Positions 1 through 7,776 of a stretch of DNA of 64,000 nt are shown here, in pieces. The notes beneath the pieces are model-generated. The model worked only from the letters and a program-made list of their open reading frames with translations, was not told where the DNA came from and searched no databases. Source of the DNA: CBDCRK01 sp965220955 (GTDB taxonomy: Bacteria > Desulfobacterota > Binatia > Bin18 > CBDCRK01); contig CBDCRK010000023.1 of NCBI GenBank assembly GCA_965220955.1, positions 1 through 64,000 of the forward strand. Direction: 5' to 3'. The position numbers were made by a program, and so were the translations under genes. Position 1 is the stretch's first letter. Every line of letters starts with the position of its first letter.

Positions 1-213
1 GTGTTTTCGAATCCGTCTAGCCGATTCACCGCCGCCTTGTTTCCTCTGGGCACCAGATGGCCATAAGTATCTACGGTAATCTGAATGGAGTGGTGACCGA
101 GCTGATCCTTAACATAAGCCAAAGACTCACCTTGCTGAATAGGAACGCGGCAAAAGTGTGACGCAGGTCGTGAATGCGGATCAATCGTAGTCCAGCCTTT
201 CCTCTCTCTCCTC
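1..213 (-). pseudogene. Tyrosine recombinase (phage-type integrase) C-terminal remnant, frameshifted
   Basis: On the minus strand the sequence reads the C-terminal catalytic half of a tyrosine recombinase. It shows the HDLRHTF motif (catalytic Arg), then after a one-base shift near 141-147 it continues with GESLAYVKDQLGHHS and TVDTYGHLVP, which holds the Tyr nucleophile. The C-terminus runs off the left edge. An in-frame TGA lies just upstream (about 214-216), so the N-terminal part is missing as well. The family cuts and rejoins DNA at attachment sites. This copy cannot make a full protein and marks an old integration event at the head of a region full of broken genes. No att repeat could be recognised. 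Confidence 0.8.
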
Positions 214-240
214 ATCCGTTGCAAGCTCTACCTTTGCTGA

Positions 241-270
241 AAATAAAAGGGGGGAGTTTATTGCTCCCCC
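241..270 (-). terminator. Rho-independent terminator
   Basis: A perfect 7-bp GC stem (250-256 with 264-270) and a 7-nt loop are followed on the minus strand by the T-rich tract CTTTTATTT. It lies about 53 nt after the stop of the 28-residue membrane-peptide gene and would end its transcript. Confidence 0.6.
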
Positions 271-323
271 TTTGTTGCTGGGCATAGAATTAGGCCAGGA
301 CTCTGCCCTTTTGTTGGTTCTCT

Positions 324-410
324 CTATCGTCTCATGTCCCGAACCATGTAGCCGAACATGCCGGCCATTACCAAAATCGCGACTGCGGCGAAAATGTCAT
401 ACCCAGTCAT
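324..410 (-). CDS. 28-residue single-pass membrane peptide
   Basis: A short gene is read from ATG at 410 to TAG at 324. The first residues are MTGYDIFAAVAILVMAGMFG and the tail is basic (RDMRR). Residues 5-23 form one hydrophobic helix, so the peptide would sit in the inner membrane with its positive tail in the cytoplasm. A good ribosome-binding site (GGGAGGGG, 7-nt spacer) precedes the ATG and a terminator follows the stop, which argues for a real gene. The size and shape recall accessory subunits such as KdpF or CydX, but no family is recognised and no membrane complex gene is adjacent. Confidence 0.5.
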   Translation of the reverse strand: MTGYDIFAAVAILVMAGMFGYMVRDMRR

Positions 411-592
411 GGCTGCCCCTCCCTTAGCTCTTCAATTGAAGAGGCAATACGTCTATCTATCTTATCACTACAAAGAGCATAGCTACAACCATAATGCCGG
501 TTAAGGCGGCAAGGGTTTTTAGGCCGCTGGGCCCACCTAAACGAGTCGAGCGGTCCAGCGGGGGGAGAACCGCCCATATCTTTTTACCTCAG

Positions 593-618
593 TCCTCCAT
601 CAATTGATTAATGGAGGA
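593..618. repeat. Perfect 8-bp inverted repeat
   Basis: TCCTCCAT (593-600) and ATGGAGGA (611-618) form a hairpin with a 10-nt AT-rich loop. It lacks the GC-rich stem and T-tract of a terminator. It may be a regulatory site or part of a decayed element. Its function is unknown. Confidence 0.3.
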
Positions 619-770
619 GACTTACTTTTAGTGAGAGGAGTACAGACCATGCGTTATCCCCTCTGTGGGGGGTATTACGCATGTAAGGGGGGAGGGATGA
701 TGAATGTTTTAAGGCGAAGTGGTGTAGCCCCGAGGTGACCAGCTCTGCAGCCCCCAAAAAGGAGGAAGCC

Positions 771-1201
771 ATGGCAGATATTGATGATCTAAAAGCCGCC
801 TTCGGACAACATATGGTGGCTCTTAACCAGCGCGACCTCGAAGCCTTTGCCACCTTGTATCACGACCATGTCGTTGTATTTACCGATAACGCGCCGTTCG
901 CGGTGGAGGGGAAAGCGGGATTCCAACAAGGTGTGCAGACCGCCTGGGATAATTGTGGAAGCTCACCCTCACCCCTATTAATCCGCAATTTCTCGTCCTG
1001 GGCAACACGGGGCTTGCTTGGGGACACTATGCAGAGACGGTAAAGCCGAAGGATGGTCCCCTGCAAGCCGTCTTTGCTCGTTACACCATCACCTTTGTGA
1101 AATCACAGGAGCAATGGCGTGCAGCGGCCGTGCACGTCTCACGTCGGGAGGTTAGCCGTGCCCCACACGAATGTCCGGCATCCTCCCTGGCCTGGGGATG
1201 A
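771..1201 (+). pseudogene. SnoaL/NTF2-like domain protein, frameshifted
   Basis: The ATG at 771 follows a strong ribosome-binding site (AAGGAGG). The first about 60 residues (ADIDDLKAAFGQHMVALNQR onward) match the start of NTF2/SnoaL-like cone-fold proteins of the ketosteroid-isomerase type. The frame breaks near 950. The rest of the domain (INPQFLVLGNTGLAWGHYAE, then EQWRAAAVHVS) continues in the next frame to 1201. The two halves join into one normal-length domain of about 125-140 residues, so this is a single gene with a one-base indel. It overlaps the 3' end of the convergent MFS pseudogene. Function unknown; family members bind small hydrophobic substrates. Confidence 0.65.
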
Positions 1202-2405
1202 CAAGGAAGAGTAGCAGCGCACAGACACTCGTCAGAGCGCTCAAGATAAAGGCGATCCAGTAGCTGCCAGTAACATCCCGAAGATAGCCTGCAATCATGG
1301 GACCCCAGGCACCAAGGATGCCTGCACTGGCAAAGAGAAAGCCAGCAATCGCCCCTGCATGCTGCCGGCCGAAGTAGTCTCCCACAATGGCAGGGAGCAA
1401 GGTTACGACCCCTCCATAAAAAAGCCAAAAGCAGCCGCCCCCAGATAGAGAAGCCCCAGGCCCTGGGCAGTGAGGAAAAAGAGAAAAGCCGCAGTTTGCA
1501 GAACAAGGCCCAGGATCATGGCACTTTTACGACCAATGCGATCAGAGAGCGGACCCATTGAGAGGCTCCCGACCAGAGCACACAGTCCTATGAGGCTCAC
1601 AGCCAAAGCACCCTGGGAGCGGGATAGGCCTAGGTCCTGAGCAGAAGCAACAATGTGGACAAAGGGGATAGGGATAGTCAGAATCGTGATCACGAACGCC
1701 ACTGTCAACAGCCAAAAGGATCGTGTGGTGAGTGCTGCCTGTAGAGTCCACCCCTCCAGGGTGGAAGAATCAGCATGAGGGTTACCCCCAGCCGGAGCGA
1801 GCTCCCCGTCGGGCGACAGCCCTAGTTGCTCAGGACTGCGTACCATAAAGCGGGCCAGGACACCCAGGAGCACTAGAATGACTACCCCGAAGGAGAGATA
1901 CACCGGACGCCAGCCCCAGCGGGCAATGAGAAAAGAGGCAAGCAGGGGAAGGACTAGAATCCCGCAGCTGTTGCCACTGGAGACCAGGCCCAGGGCCAGG
2001 CCCCGCCTTTTGTCGAACCACTTCACCACCGTGGCGCTGCAGGGGATGTAGGCCGTGCTCATGCCCAGGGCGGCAATCAGGCCGTAGCAAACATAGAGCT
2101 GCCATACCGCCGACATCTGGCTGGTAGCTATGATTCCACTACCCAGCAACACCCCCCCCACAGCAATGACCCGCTGTGGCCCCCAGCTGTCGGTGAGCCT
2201 GCCGCTTAGCCAGCCGCAGCCGCTGTAGACCATAGTGTAGAGAGAAAAAGCGCCGGCCAGACTAGCCCGCTGCCAGCCCAACTCCTCTAGCATGGCTGGC
2301 AAAAATACGCCAAAGGAGTACTGCACCCCATAGGTGAGGAAAGAGCACAAAGAAAGCACACGCGGTGACGATCCAACCATAGAATAACGTCTGTGAAGGA
2401 TACAT
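1152..2405 (-). pseudogene. MFS transporter (monocarboxylate/oxalate-formate type) with two frameshifts
   Basis: Three reading frames together give one 12-helix major facilitator protein of about 415 residues. The N-terminus (ATG at 2405, MYPSQTLFYGWIVTACAFF) is in one frame. The frame shifts near 2338-2346 into the main body (LTYGVQYSFGVFLPAMLEEL). It shifts again near 1418, at a run of six A (T on the coding strand), into LLPAIVGDYFGRQHAGAIAG. The FYGW start and the PAMLEELGW loop fit the OFA/monocarboxylate-porter group, which imports small organic acids. Both breaks are single-base indels. They could be true decay or sequencing error; the homopolymer favours error for the second. Confidence 0.75.
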
Positions 2406-2502
2406 GATTGTACCTGTGGTGGTGCGAAAGCGTTACTCAGCCCCTGCCTAGACTCCCTGTGAACACGATACGCTCGGCTGCTTCCTGGGCTTGAAGGTGG
2501 GC

Positions 2503-2894
2503 TTATAGATCAGCAGGGAGTATGATGTTGCACTCTTCAGCAAGTTTCTCCTGGTGCAGGTAGGGCCGCAAGAAACACTCTTCGGACGAGCGTACTATGG
2601 CCTGGATATTCAGCGGCACTGGCAACCATACCCGTCGCCTAAGGCCGGGGTTCAAGAAGCCCTCTTTATCCTTCTCTGATCACTGCCAGAGCTGTTGGCC
2701 ATCGTACACGGCAGGGGTGAGGAAATCTAGTTGGGCCTTCCACCAACTTTCTCCCAAGTCGGGGTTTAACAGCTTGACCGGCCGCTCCCTAATCATAACC
2801 AGCGCCCCCAGCACATCGATCTTGTGATGGATCTTGTCGGGGGTGCCAGCTTTGGCGTGGTATACGCAATTAGCCTTCGTTTGAGATTTTGCAT
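2503..2894 (-). pseudogene. Broken gene of unknown function
   Basis: From an ATG at 2894 with a good ribosome-binding site (AGGGGAG), the reading frame shifts and then runs as coding-like sequence (KIHHKIDVLGALVMIRER; LLNPDLGESWWKAQLDF) to an in-frame TGA at 2680-2682. It resumes in the same frame (EGFLNPGLRRRVWLPVPLN) to TAA at 2503. I do not recognise the family. It follows the small coiled-coil gene at 2908-3093 on the same strand by 13 nt, so the two were probably one transcript. No hairpin typical of selenocysteine insertion follows the TGA. Decay is the simpler reading. Confidence 0.4.
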
Positions 2895-2907
2895 GGCTTT
2901 CTCCCCT

Positions 2908-3093
2908 CTAGGAAACATTTCTTGCAAGGACCTCCACATACTCCCAGGGCTCACCGTCCAAAATGGCCAGGAGGGCTGTCTCGGGTATTTCAGTGGTGCC
3001 GAACAGGGCTACCAGTAACCTCCGCATTTCATCGTCCAGCTCCTCTTCATGGCGGCGTTCTAGCCTCTCAATTCTGCCTTTAAGACTGTTCAT
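2908..3093 (-). CDS. Small coiled-coil hypothetical protein (61 aa)
   Basis: The ATG at 3093 is preceded by AAGGAG with a 5-nt spacer. Residues 1-27 (MNSLKGRIERLERRHEEEL) form a charged amphipathic helix, probably a coiled coil. The remainder is acidic and mildly hydrophobic. Short proteins starting in this way are common next to phage- or plasmid-derived genes, but that does not identify a function. It lies directly upstream of the broken gene at 2503-2894 in the same orientation. Confidence 0.55.
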   Translation of the reverse strand: MNSLKGRIERLERRHEEELDDEMRRLLVALFGTTEIPETALLAILDGEPWEYVEVLARNVS

Positions 3094-3159
3094 ATTCGCT
3101 CCTTTACACGTCAGCCATTATTTGGAAGACTTTATTTTTCCAGAAGAGATAACCGGGGT

Positions 3160-3614
3160 TTAATGCCTTTGCTCATTTTGCACCTTCGTTAGTCTCTCAA
3201 GGGCCCCCGTGGAGAATACGCCATAAGTCGCTATGCCCCCAGTAATACCCATTCTCTTCGGCTCCACGGCTCCATACACATAGTAGTTCTCGAACACAGT
3301 GTGCTCCTCACCCAGGGGTTTGACCCCCCTTAGGCTGAGTCGACGCCCCTTTAGCACCATCAACCCCAGGGGGCTTTCGTCTAGACTCAAGACCCCGATC
3401 ATTGGCAGCTTTGTGAGCAGGGCTCTCCTGCTTTGGTAGAAAGGGGGAAAGTGGGGCAGAAGGGCTCCCACTTTGTTGGGCTGCAGTTCCCTATCCCCCT
3501 CGTTTGTACTATCAGTTTAAGCGCCTTTGCTTGTCGTTTCCACTTCCCCTCTTGCTTGGCAAAGTGGTTGCGTAGTAGGTTACGTGTTGTGCTGCTTTTT
3601 GCGCGATCTTGCAT
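3160..3614 (-). pseudogene. Possible IS630-like (DDE) transposase remnant
   Basis: Two overlapping minus-strand frames (3399-3614 and 3160-3471) look like pieces of one protein joined by a shift near 3470. The second piece has VLSLDESPLGL, then LKGRRLSLRGVKP and YYVYGAVEPKRMG. This resembles the DE..WSLRG..GAV pattern of IS630/DDE-superfamily endonucleases, where the Asp is catalytic. There is no intact C-terminus and I found no terminal inverted repeats. The match is from pattern memory only. Confidence 0.35.
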
Positions 3615-3716
3615 AGTAAGCCCCTATAAGTTATTGAGTTTTGTTGCACTTAGTCCATTTGGATGAAACCTTTTCATAAAGAATTGTCTAATGTTCCCGG
3701 ATTATTGGTGTTAGCC

Positions 3717-4382
3717 ATGCAGGGACTGATCTTCGACTTCGATGGCCTTATGGTAGATACAGAACTCGCAACGTTCCAAACCTGGCAGGAGGTCTACCAG
3801 GCGTACGGGTGTTCTTTACCCTTATCCACTTACGCCACCTGCATTGGTTCATGGGGCTTATTTGATCCCCATGAGCACCTGGAGGTACAGATTGGGCGGC
3901 GTCTTGATCGTGAGGCGATCCGTTTGCAGCGTCGGCAACGCTATATGGAACTCACCAAAGGACAATCGCTATTGCCGGGGGTCAAGGACTATGTCACTGA
4001 TGCCACGCGACTGGGCTTGAAACTCGGAGTGGCCTCCAGCTCGCCACGCGATTGGGTTGTTAGTCACCTCACGCAGTTTGGGCTCAGAGAATACTTTGAC
4101 TGTATCAAGTGTGGCGATGATGTTGCCCAGACAAAGCCTGACCCTGAGCTGTATCAGTCGGTTCTTGATACACTCGGCCTGCGCGCTGACCAGGCTATAG
4201 CTCTGGAGGATTCCCCCAACGGAGTTTTAGCAGCCAAACGGGCTGGGATCTTCTGTGTGGCAGTGCCCAATTCCGTGACCAGCCAGCTATCCTTAGCCCA
4301 TGCAGACCTCCAGATCACTTCTTTAGCAAATGTCCCGTTAGAAAAACTCCTTTTGCAAGTTGAGAAAAACGGAGAAGTCTGA
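3717..4382 (+). CDS. HAD-superfamily phosphatase, beta-phosphoglucomutase-like
   Basis: A 221-residue haloacid-dehalogenase hydrolase with a helical cap, probably a cytoplasmic sugar-phosphate or related phosphatase/mutase. Motif I is FDFDGLMVDTE, with nucleophile Asp7 and acid Asp9. Motif II is the ASSSPR segment near residue 106, motif III is the Lys of TKPDPE near 140, and motif IV is ALEDSPNG near 162. All catalytic motifs are present. The start at 3717 places FDFDG at the usual distance from the N-terminus; an upstream ATG at 3663 would add 18 residues without homology. Neither start has a strong ribosome-binding site. The methyltransferase gene follows by 34 nt, suggesting co-transcription. 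The substrate cannot be told from sequence. Confidence 0.85.
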   Translation: MQGLIFDFDGLMVDTELATFQTWQEVYQAYGCSLPLSTYATCIGSWGLFDPHEHLEVQIGRRLDREAIRLQRRQRYMELTKGQSLLPGVKDYVTDATRLGLKLGVASSSPRDWVVSHLTQFGLREYFDCIKCGDDVAQTKPDPELYQSVLDTLGLRADQAIALEDSPNGVLAAKRAGIFCVAVPNSVTSQLSLAHADLQITSLANVPLEKLLLQVEKNGEV

Positions 4383-4416
4383 GCATATCCTCCAGGTCTT
4401 CAGGGAAGAAGCCCGC

Positions 4417-5199
4417 ATGAAAGAGTACGACCGGGCCGACGCCACCCTTTATGATTACTATCAGACCGGGCTAGAAGGTGACATACAATTCTATGTCGAA
4501 GAGGCCAGAAAAGCCGGATCTTCGGTTCTGGAGCTTGGCTGTGGCACTGGGCGTATCCTGATCCCTGTTGCTGAGTCGGGTATTAACATTGTTGGCCTCG
4601 ATCGCGCCCCCGCCATGCTCTCTATAGCCAGGCAAAAGATCTCTGGGCTGAGCGCTGAAACTCAGCAGCGTATTGAGTTGGTAGAGGGCGACATGCGTGA
4701 CTTCTCCTGGGGACAGCGTTTTCAGCTTATCATGATTCCTTATCGAGCTTTCCTTCACCTGTTGACTCCCAAGGATCAACGACGAGCACTCACTTGTATT
4801 CGCGAGCACCTAACAGATAACGGATATCTTGTTTTTAATATCTTCGATCCCAGGCTAGATATTGTTGCGGCACATTGTGGGCCGCTTGGATCTGCAGTAC
4901 AGAAGGATTCGGAGTTTATTCATCCAGCCACAGGACATCGGATTATTGTCTGGGACACTGGTCAATATGATCCTGAGCATCAGAGGCTTGAGCAGTATTT
5001 TATTTTTGAGGAATTGGACGACGGAGGAAGAGTGATCTCAAAGACCTACAATTCTTTAACCCTCCGTTATGTTTACCGGTACGAGATGCAATATCTGTTG
5101 GAACTATGTGGCTATAAGATTAAAGCCCTATATGGGGACTTTCAACGCCGACCTTTTCGCTACGGGGGAGAGCAGATCTGGGTTGCCTGTAGGAGATAG
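4417..5199 (+). CDS. Class I SAM-dependent methyltransferase
   Basis: A 260-residue Rossmann-fold methyltransferase. The SAM-binding motif I VLELGCGTGR lies at residues 37-46, the acidic residue of motif II is the Asp in VGLDRAP near residue 62, and a motif like EGDMRDFSW follows. The C-terminal half (VFNIFDPRLD; ERGYLYRYEM-type segment near LRYVYRYEMQYLLELCGY) resembles the Methyltransf_25/11 small-molecule enzymes. ATG at 4417 follows AGGGAAG; an ATG at 4360 would overlap the HAD gene by 23 nt. The substrate is unknown. Confidence 0.8.
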   Translation: MKEYDRADATLYDYYQTGLEGDIQFYVEEARKAGSSVLELGCGTGRILIPVAESGINIVGLDRAPAMLSIARQKISGLSAETQQRIELVEGDMRDFSWGQRFQLIMIPYRAFLHLLTPKDQRRALTCIREHLTDNGYLVFNIFDPRLDIVAAHCGPLGSAVQKDSEFIHPATGHRIIVWDTGQYDPEHQRLEQYFIFEELDDGGRVISKTYNSLTLRYVYRYEMQYLLELCGYKIKALYGDFQRRPFRYGGEQIWVACRR

Positions 5200-5278
5200 T
5201 CGGAAATGGCGTGTGACCTAGCCCAAACAGCTGATGGTGACAAGGATTGCTTCAATGCCCCGAGAAAGGAGATACTTG

Positions 5279-5587
5279 ATGCCACGGGTACATGACCGGG
5301 GTGGCTGGCCTGGAGCCGGCCCCATTGACAAGACCGAACATGGGCATTCGATGTGGGACCAAAGAATCGATGCCCTAATGATGCTACTCACTAGGCCTGA
5401 AAAGCGGGTGATGCGAGTTGATGAACTCCGCCGAGCTATCGAGAGCCTTACGCCTAGTGATTACGAGAGGCTGAGTTACTATGAGAGATGGATCACGGCC
5501 ATTGAGACCCTCATGATCGAGAAGGGTATCTTGACGCGCGAGGAAGTTGATCGGAAGGTAGAGGAGCTGGAGGCGCGCAGAAATTAG
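5279..5587 (+). CDS. Nitrile hydratase beta subunit, N-terminal half as a separate chain
   Basis: A 102-residue protein equal to the N-terminal domain of nitrile hydratase beta subunits. It starts MPRVHDRGGWPGAGPI, like the beta-subunit HDTGG.xG.GP start, followed by MWDQRIDAL and YYERWITAIETLMIEKGILT. The ATG at 5279 has AAAGGAG upstream. The C-terminal SH3-like half is encoded separately at 7476-7760, as in thiocyanate hydrolase (ScnB/ScnA) and the three-subunit toyocamycin nitrile hydratase. It would pair with the alpha subunit at 7777-8406 to form the metalloenzyme that hydrates nitriles, or thiocyanate, in the cytoplasm. Its last 35 residues resemble the N-terminus of the alpha subunit. 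Confidence 0.8.
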   Translation: MPRVHDRGGWPGAGPIDKTEHGHSMWDQRIDALMMLLTRPEKRVMRVDELRRAIESLTPSDYERLSYYERWITAIETLMIEKGILTREEVDRKVEELEARRN

Positions 5588-5776
5588 GGTGGGGTTTAGC
5601 TGGTCGTGTTGCGGTTGGCAACCATGACATGGGACCGAATGGTAGCACACAAAACAGGAATACAATTTTGTTTAACAGGATGGGCACGTTACTGTTTTTA
5701 AAACAATATGCAACCGAATGCGCTAGAGGATCGCTAATAAGATCCGCTAGGAGAGTAGGTCTGACCAAAGGAGTGA

Positions 5777-6943
5777 ATGATGCATAAAGAGCCCTTCACC
5801 ATAGCTGTTCCTGAGGAGACCCTACAGGACCTGCGCGAGCGCCTGAGCAAGACCCGCTGGCCCATCGATTTTGCCAATGCCAACTGGGAATACGGCACCA
5901 ACCGTGGCTATCTCCAAGAACTGGTGGACTACTGGCTTCGTAACTACGACTGGCGCCAGCACGAGCAAGCCATCAACGCATTTTCCCACTACAAAGCTAC
6001 GATTGATGACGTGCCCATCCATTTCATTCATGAGCCTGGCAAGGGTCCCCAGTCCATTCCCCTGATCCTTACTCATGGCTGGCCCTGGACGTTCTGGGAT
6101 TTTCACAAGGTGATCCGACCCCTGGTTGATCCGGCCTCATTTGGTGGTGATCCTAAAGATGCCTTTGACGTAGTTGTGCCCTCGCTGCCAGGTTACGGCT
6201 TCTCCACACCGCTGACCAAACCCGGCATCAACTTTTGGCGTACGGCTGACCTGTGGGTCACCCTAATGCAGGATGTACTTGGCTATCAGAAGTTTGCTGC
6301 CCAGGGTGGGGACTGGGGCGCGCTTGTCACCATGCAGCTGGGTCATAAGTATCCTCAACATCTGATCGGGCTGCATCTTAACCTGGCCATCCCGCTGGGA
6401 TTCTTTTCCGGAGATAGGCCGGCCAAAAGTGAGTATAGCGCTGAGGAGCAAGGGTGGTATGAGCGCATGCAAACGGCCATGCAGAACGCGACCAGCCATG
6501 TGGCGGTACAAACCACAGACCCCCAGACACTCGCCTATGGGCTGCATGATTCGCCCGTGGGCTTATGTGCCTGGATTCTGGAGCGGCGGCGCAACTGGAG
6601 TGACTGTGAGGGGGAGGTAGAGCGGCGGTTTTCCAAAGATGACCTGCTCACAACCATGATGATTTACTGGGTGAGTGAAAGCTTTGTTACCTCAGTGCGC
6701 TACTATTATGAAGCGCGCCACCATCTGTGGACGCCCTCCCACTCGCGCGCTCCGGTTGTCGAAGCACCAACAGGAATTGCGATTTTTCCACGGGAGTTGG
6801 CCTTAATGCCGCGAAGTTGGGCGGAGCGCTATTACAATTTACAGCACTGGACAATACAGCCTGCGGGCGGCCACTTTGCGCCGATGGAAGAGCCAGAACG
6901 GTTAGTTGAGGATATCCGGGCATTTTTTAGGCCGCTACGATGA
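5777..6943 (+). CDS. Epoxide hydrolase, alpha/beta-hydrolase fold with EHN domain
   Basis: A 388-residue microsomal-type epoxide hydrolase. The N-terminal EHN segment (FTIAVPEETLQDLRERLSKT; RWP) is followed by the oxyanion motif HGWPW at 100-104. The nucleophile Asp179 lies in QGGDWGA, lid-domain tyrosines are in VRYYYEARH, and the catalytic His is in GGHFAPMEEP near the C-terminus. It opens epoxides to diols without a cofactor. ATG at 5777 follows AAAGGAG; the second ATG at 5780 is equally possible. It sits between the two halves of the nitrile hydratase beta subunit, which suggests use in the same pathway or a simple insertion. Confidence 0.9.
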   Translation: MMHKEPFTIAVPEETLQDLRERLSKTRWPIDFANANWEYGTNRGYLQELVDYWLRNYDWRQHEQAINAFSHYKATIDDVPIHFIHEPGKGPQSIPLILTHGWPWTFWDFHKVIRPLVDPASFGGDPKDAFDVVVPSLPGYGFSTPLTKPGINFWRTADLWVTLMQDVLGYQKFAAQGGDWGALVTMQLGHKYPQHLIGLHLNLAIPLGFFSGDRPAKSEYSAEEQGWYERMQTAMQNATSHVAVQTTDPQTLAYGLHDSPVGLCAWILERRRNWSDCEGEVERRFSKDDLLTTMMIYWVSESFVTSVRYYYEARHHLWTPSHSRAPVVEAPTGIAIFPRELALMPRSWAERYYNLQHWTIQPAGGHFAPMEEPERLVEDIRAFFRPLR

Positions 6944-6992
6944 GGGTCTCTGCTAATGATGAGGTAAAATGGTTCTATGAGGAGACAAGCCC

Positions 6993-7451
6993 ATGAGTAA
7001 GACTGCCCTAACCTCCGTAGAGGTAAGCTTGTATGAGCGTGACTACTATGCCTGGACTGAGGAGCAGGCAGCATTGCTCCGTGCCGGACATACTGTTGAC
7101 CTTGACCTGGCCAATCTTGCTGAGGAAATTGAAGACATGGGTAGAAGCCAACGTCGAGCAGTGAAAAGCGCCTTGATTATTGTTCTGGTGCATCTCCTTA
7201 AGTATCGTTTCCAGCCGCAACGCCGAAGCAATAGTTGGCGAGCAACCCTTCGCGAGCATCGCCGACGTTTGCGTGACGAGTTCGCTGACAGTCCGAGCTT
7301 AAGGCTCTATGCCGAGAGCCTATTGGCCGAGTGTTACCAGGATGCGTGCGAAGAGGTAGCCGATGAAACTGGCCTGCCCTGGGAGACCTTTCCCACTGCT
7401 TGCTCCTTTACCCTTGACCAAGTGCTAAACCGTAGTTTTCTCCCGGAATAG
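6993..7451 (+). CDS. DUF29 family protein
   Basis: A 152-residue DUF29 protein. The start LYERDYYAWTEEQAALLRAG and then NLAEEIEDMGRSQRRAVKSA are the family signature, with a helical HLLKYRFQPQRR stretch and a C-terminal LPWETFPTACSFTLDQVLN. DUF29 is a helical family common in cyanobacteria and other bacteria; its function is unknown. ATG at 6993 has a weak GGAG-like site (GAGGAGACAAGCCC). It is 24 nt ahead of the nitrile hydratase beta-C gene and is probably co-transcribed with it. Confidence 0.9.
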   Translation: MSKTALTSVEVSLYERDYYAWTEEQAALLRAGHTVDLDLANLAEEIEDMGRSQRRAVKSALIIVLVHLLKYRFQPQRRSNSWRATLREHRRRLRDEFADSPSLRLYAESLLAECYQDACEEVADETGLPWETFPTACSFTLDQVLNRSFLPE

Positions 7452-7475
7452 TAGGAATTGAACCAGGAGACCACC

Positions 7476-7760
7476 ATGGTAGCTAAATTTAAGCCAGGAG
7501 ATAGGGTGCGGATTCGCGTAGGCTCCCCACCCGGGCACTTTCGCACACCTACATACATTCAAGGTAAGACCGGTTGGATCGAGACAGTTCATGGCGAGTT
7601 TCGCAACCCGGAATCGCTTGCCTATGGCGGGGATGGCCTACCCAAGCAATTTCTCTATCTTATTGGTTTCGACCAAGAACATATTTGGCAGCAATACGAA
7701 GCCTCGCTCCAGGACAAACTCTTTATTGACATCTATGAATACTGGCTAGAGCCAGCCTAA
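7476..7760 (+). CDS. Nitrile hydratase beta subunit, C-terminal (SH3-like) half as a separate chain
   Basis: A 94-residue protein matching the C-terminal barrel of nitrile hydratase beta subunits: FKPGDRVRIRVGSPPGHFRT, PTYIQGKTGWIETVHGEF, then LYLIGFDQEHIW. The two conserved arginines of RVRIR and HFRTP region are present; in the family, beta-chain arginines contact the oxidised cysteines of the alpha metal site. ATG at 7476 follows AGGAG with a 7-nt spacer. It lies 16 nt upstream of the alpha subunit. It corresponds to the alpha (ScnA-type) chain of thiocyanate hydrolase. Confidence 0.85.
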   Translation: MVAKFKPGDRVRIRVGSPPGHFRTPTYIQGKTGWIETVHGEFRNPESLAYGGDGLPKQFLYLIGFDQEHIWQQYEASLQDKLFIDIYEYWLEPA

Positions 7761-7776
7761 AGTTCGGGAGGCAAAT

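Noticed and set aside
457..576. Minus-strand open frame of about 39 codons ending in a hydrophobic helix
   Set aside because: The peptide looks membrane-like (LAALTGIMVVAMLFVVIR) but no standard start codon is placed at a ribosome-binding site; the only candidate near one is ATA.
2680..2682. In-frame TGA in the broken gene at 2503-2894 as a second selenocysteine codon
   Set aside because: No Cys-type redox motif at that place and no hairpin of the SECIS type downstream; the gene also needs a frameshift, so decay is simpler.
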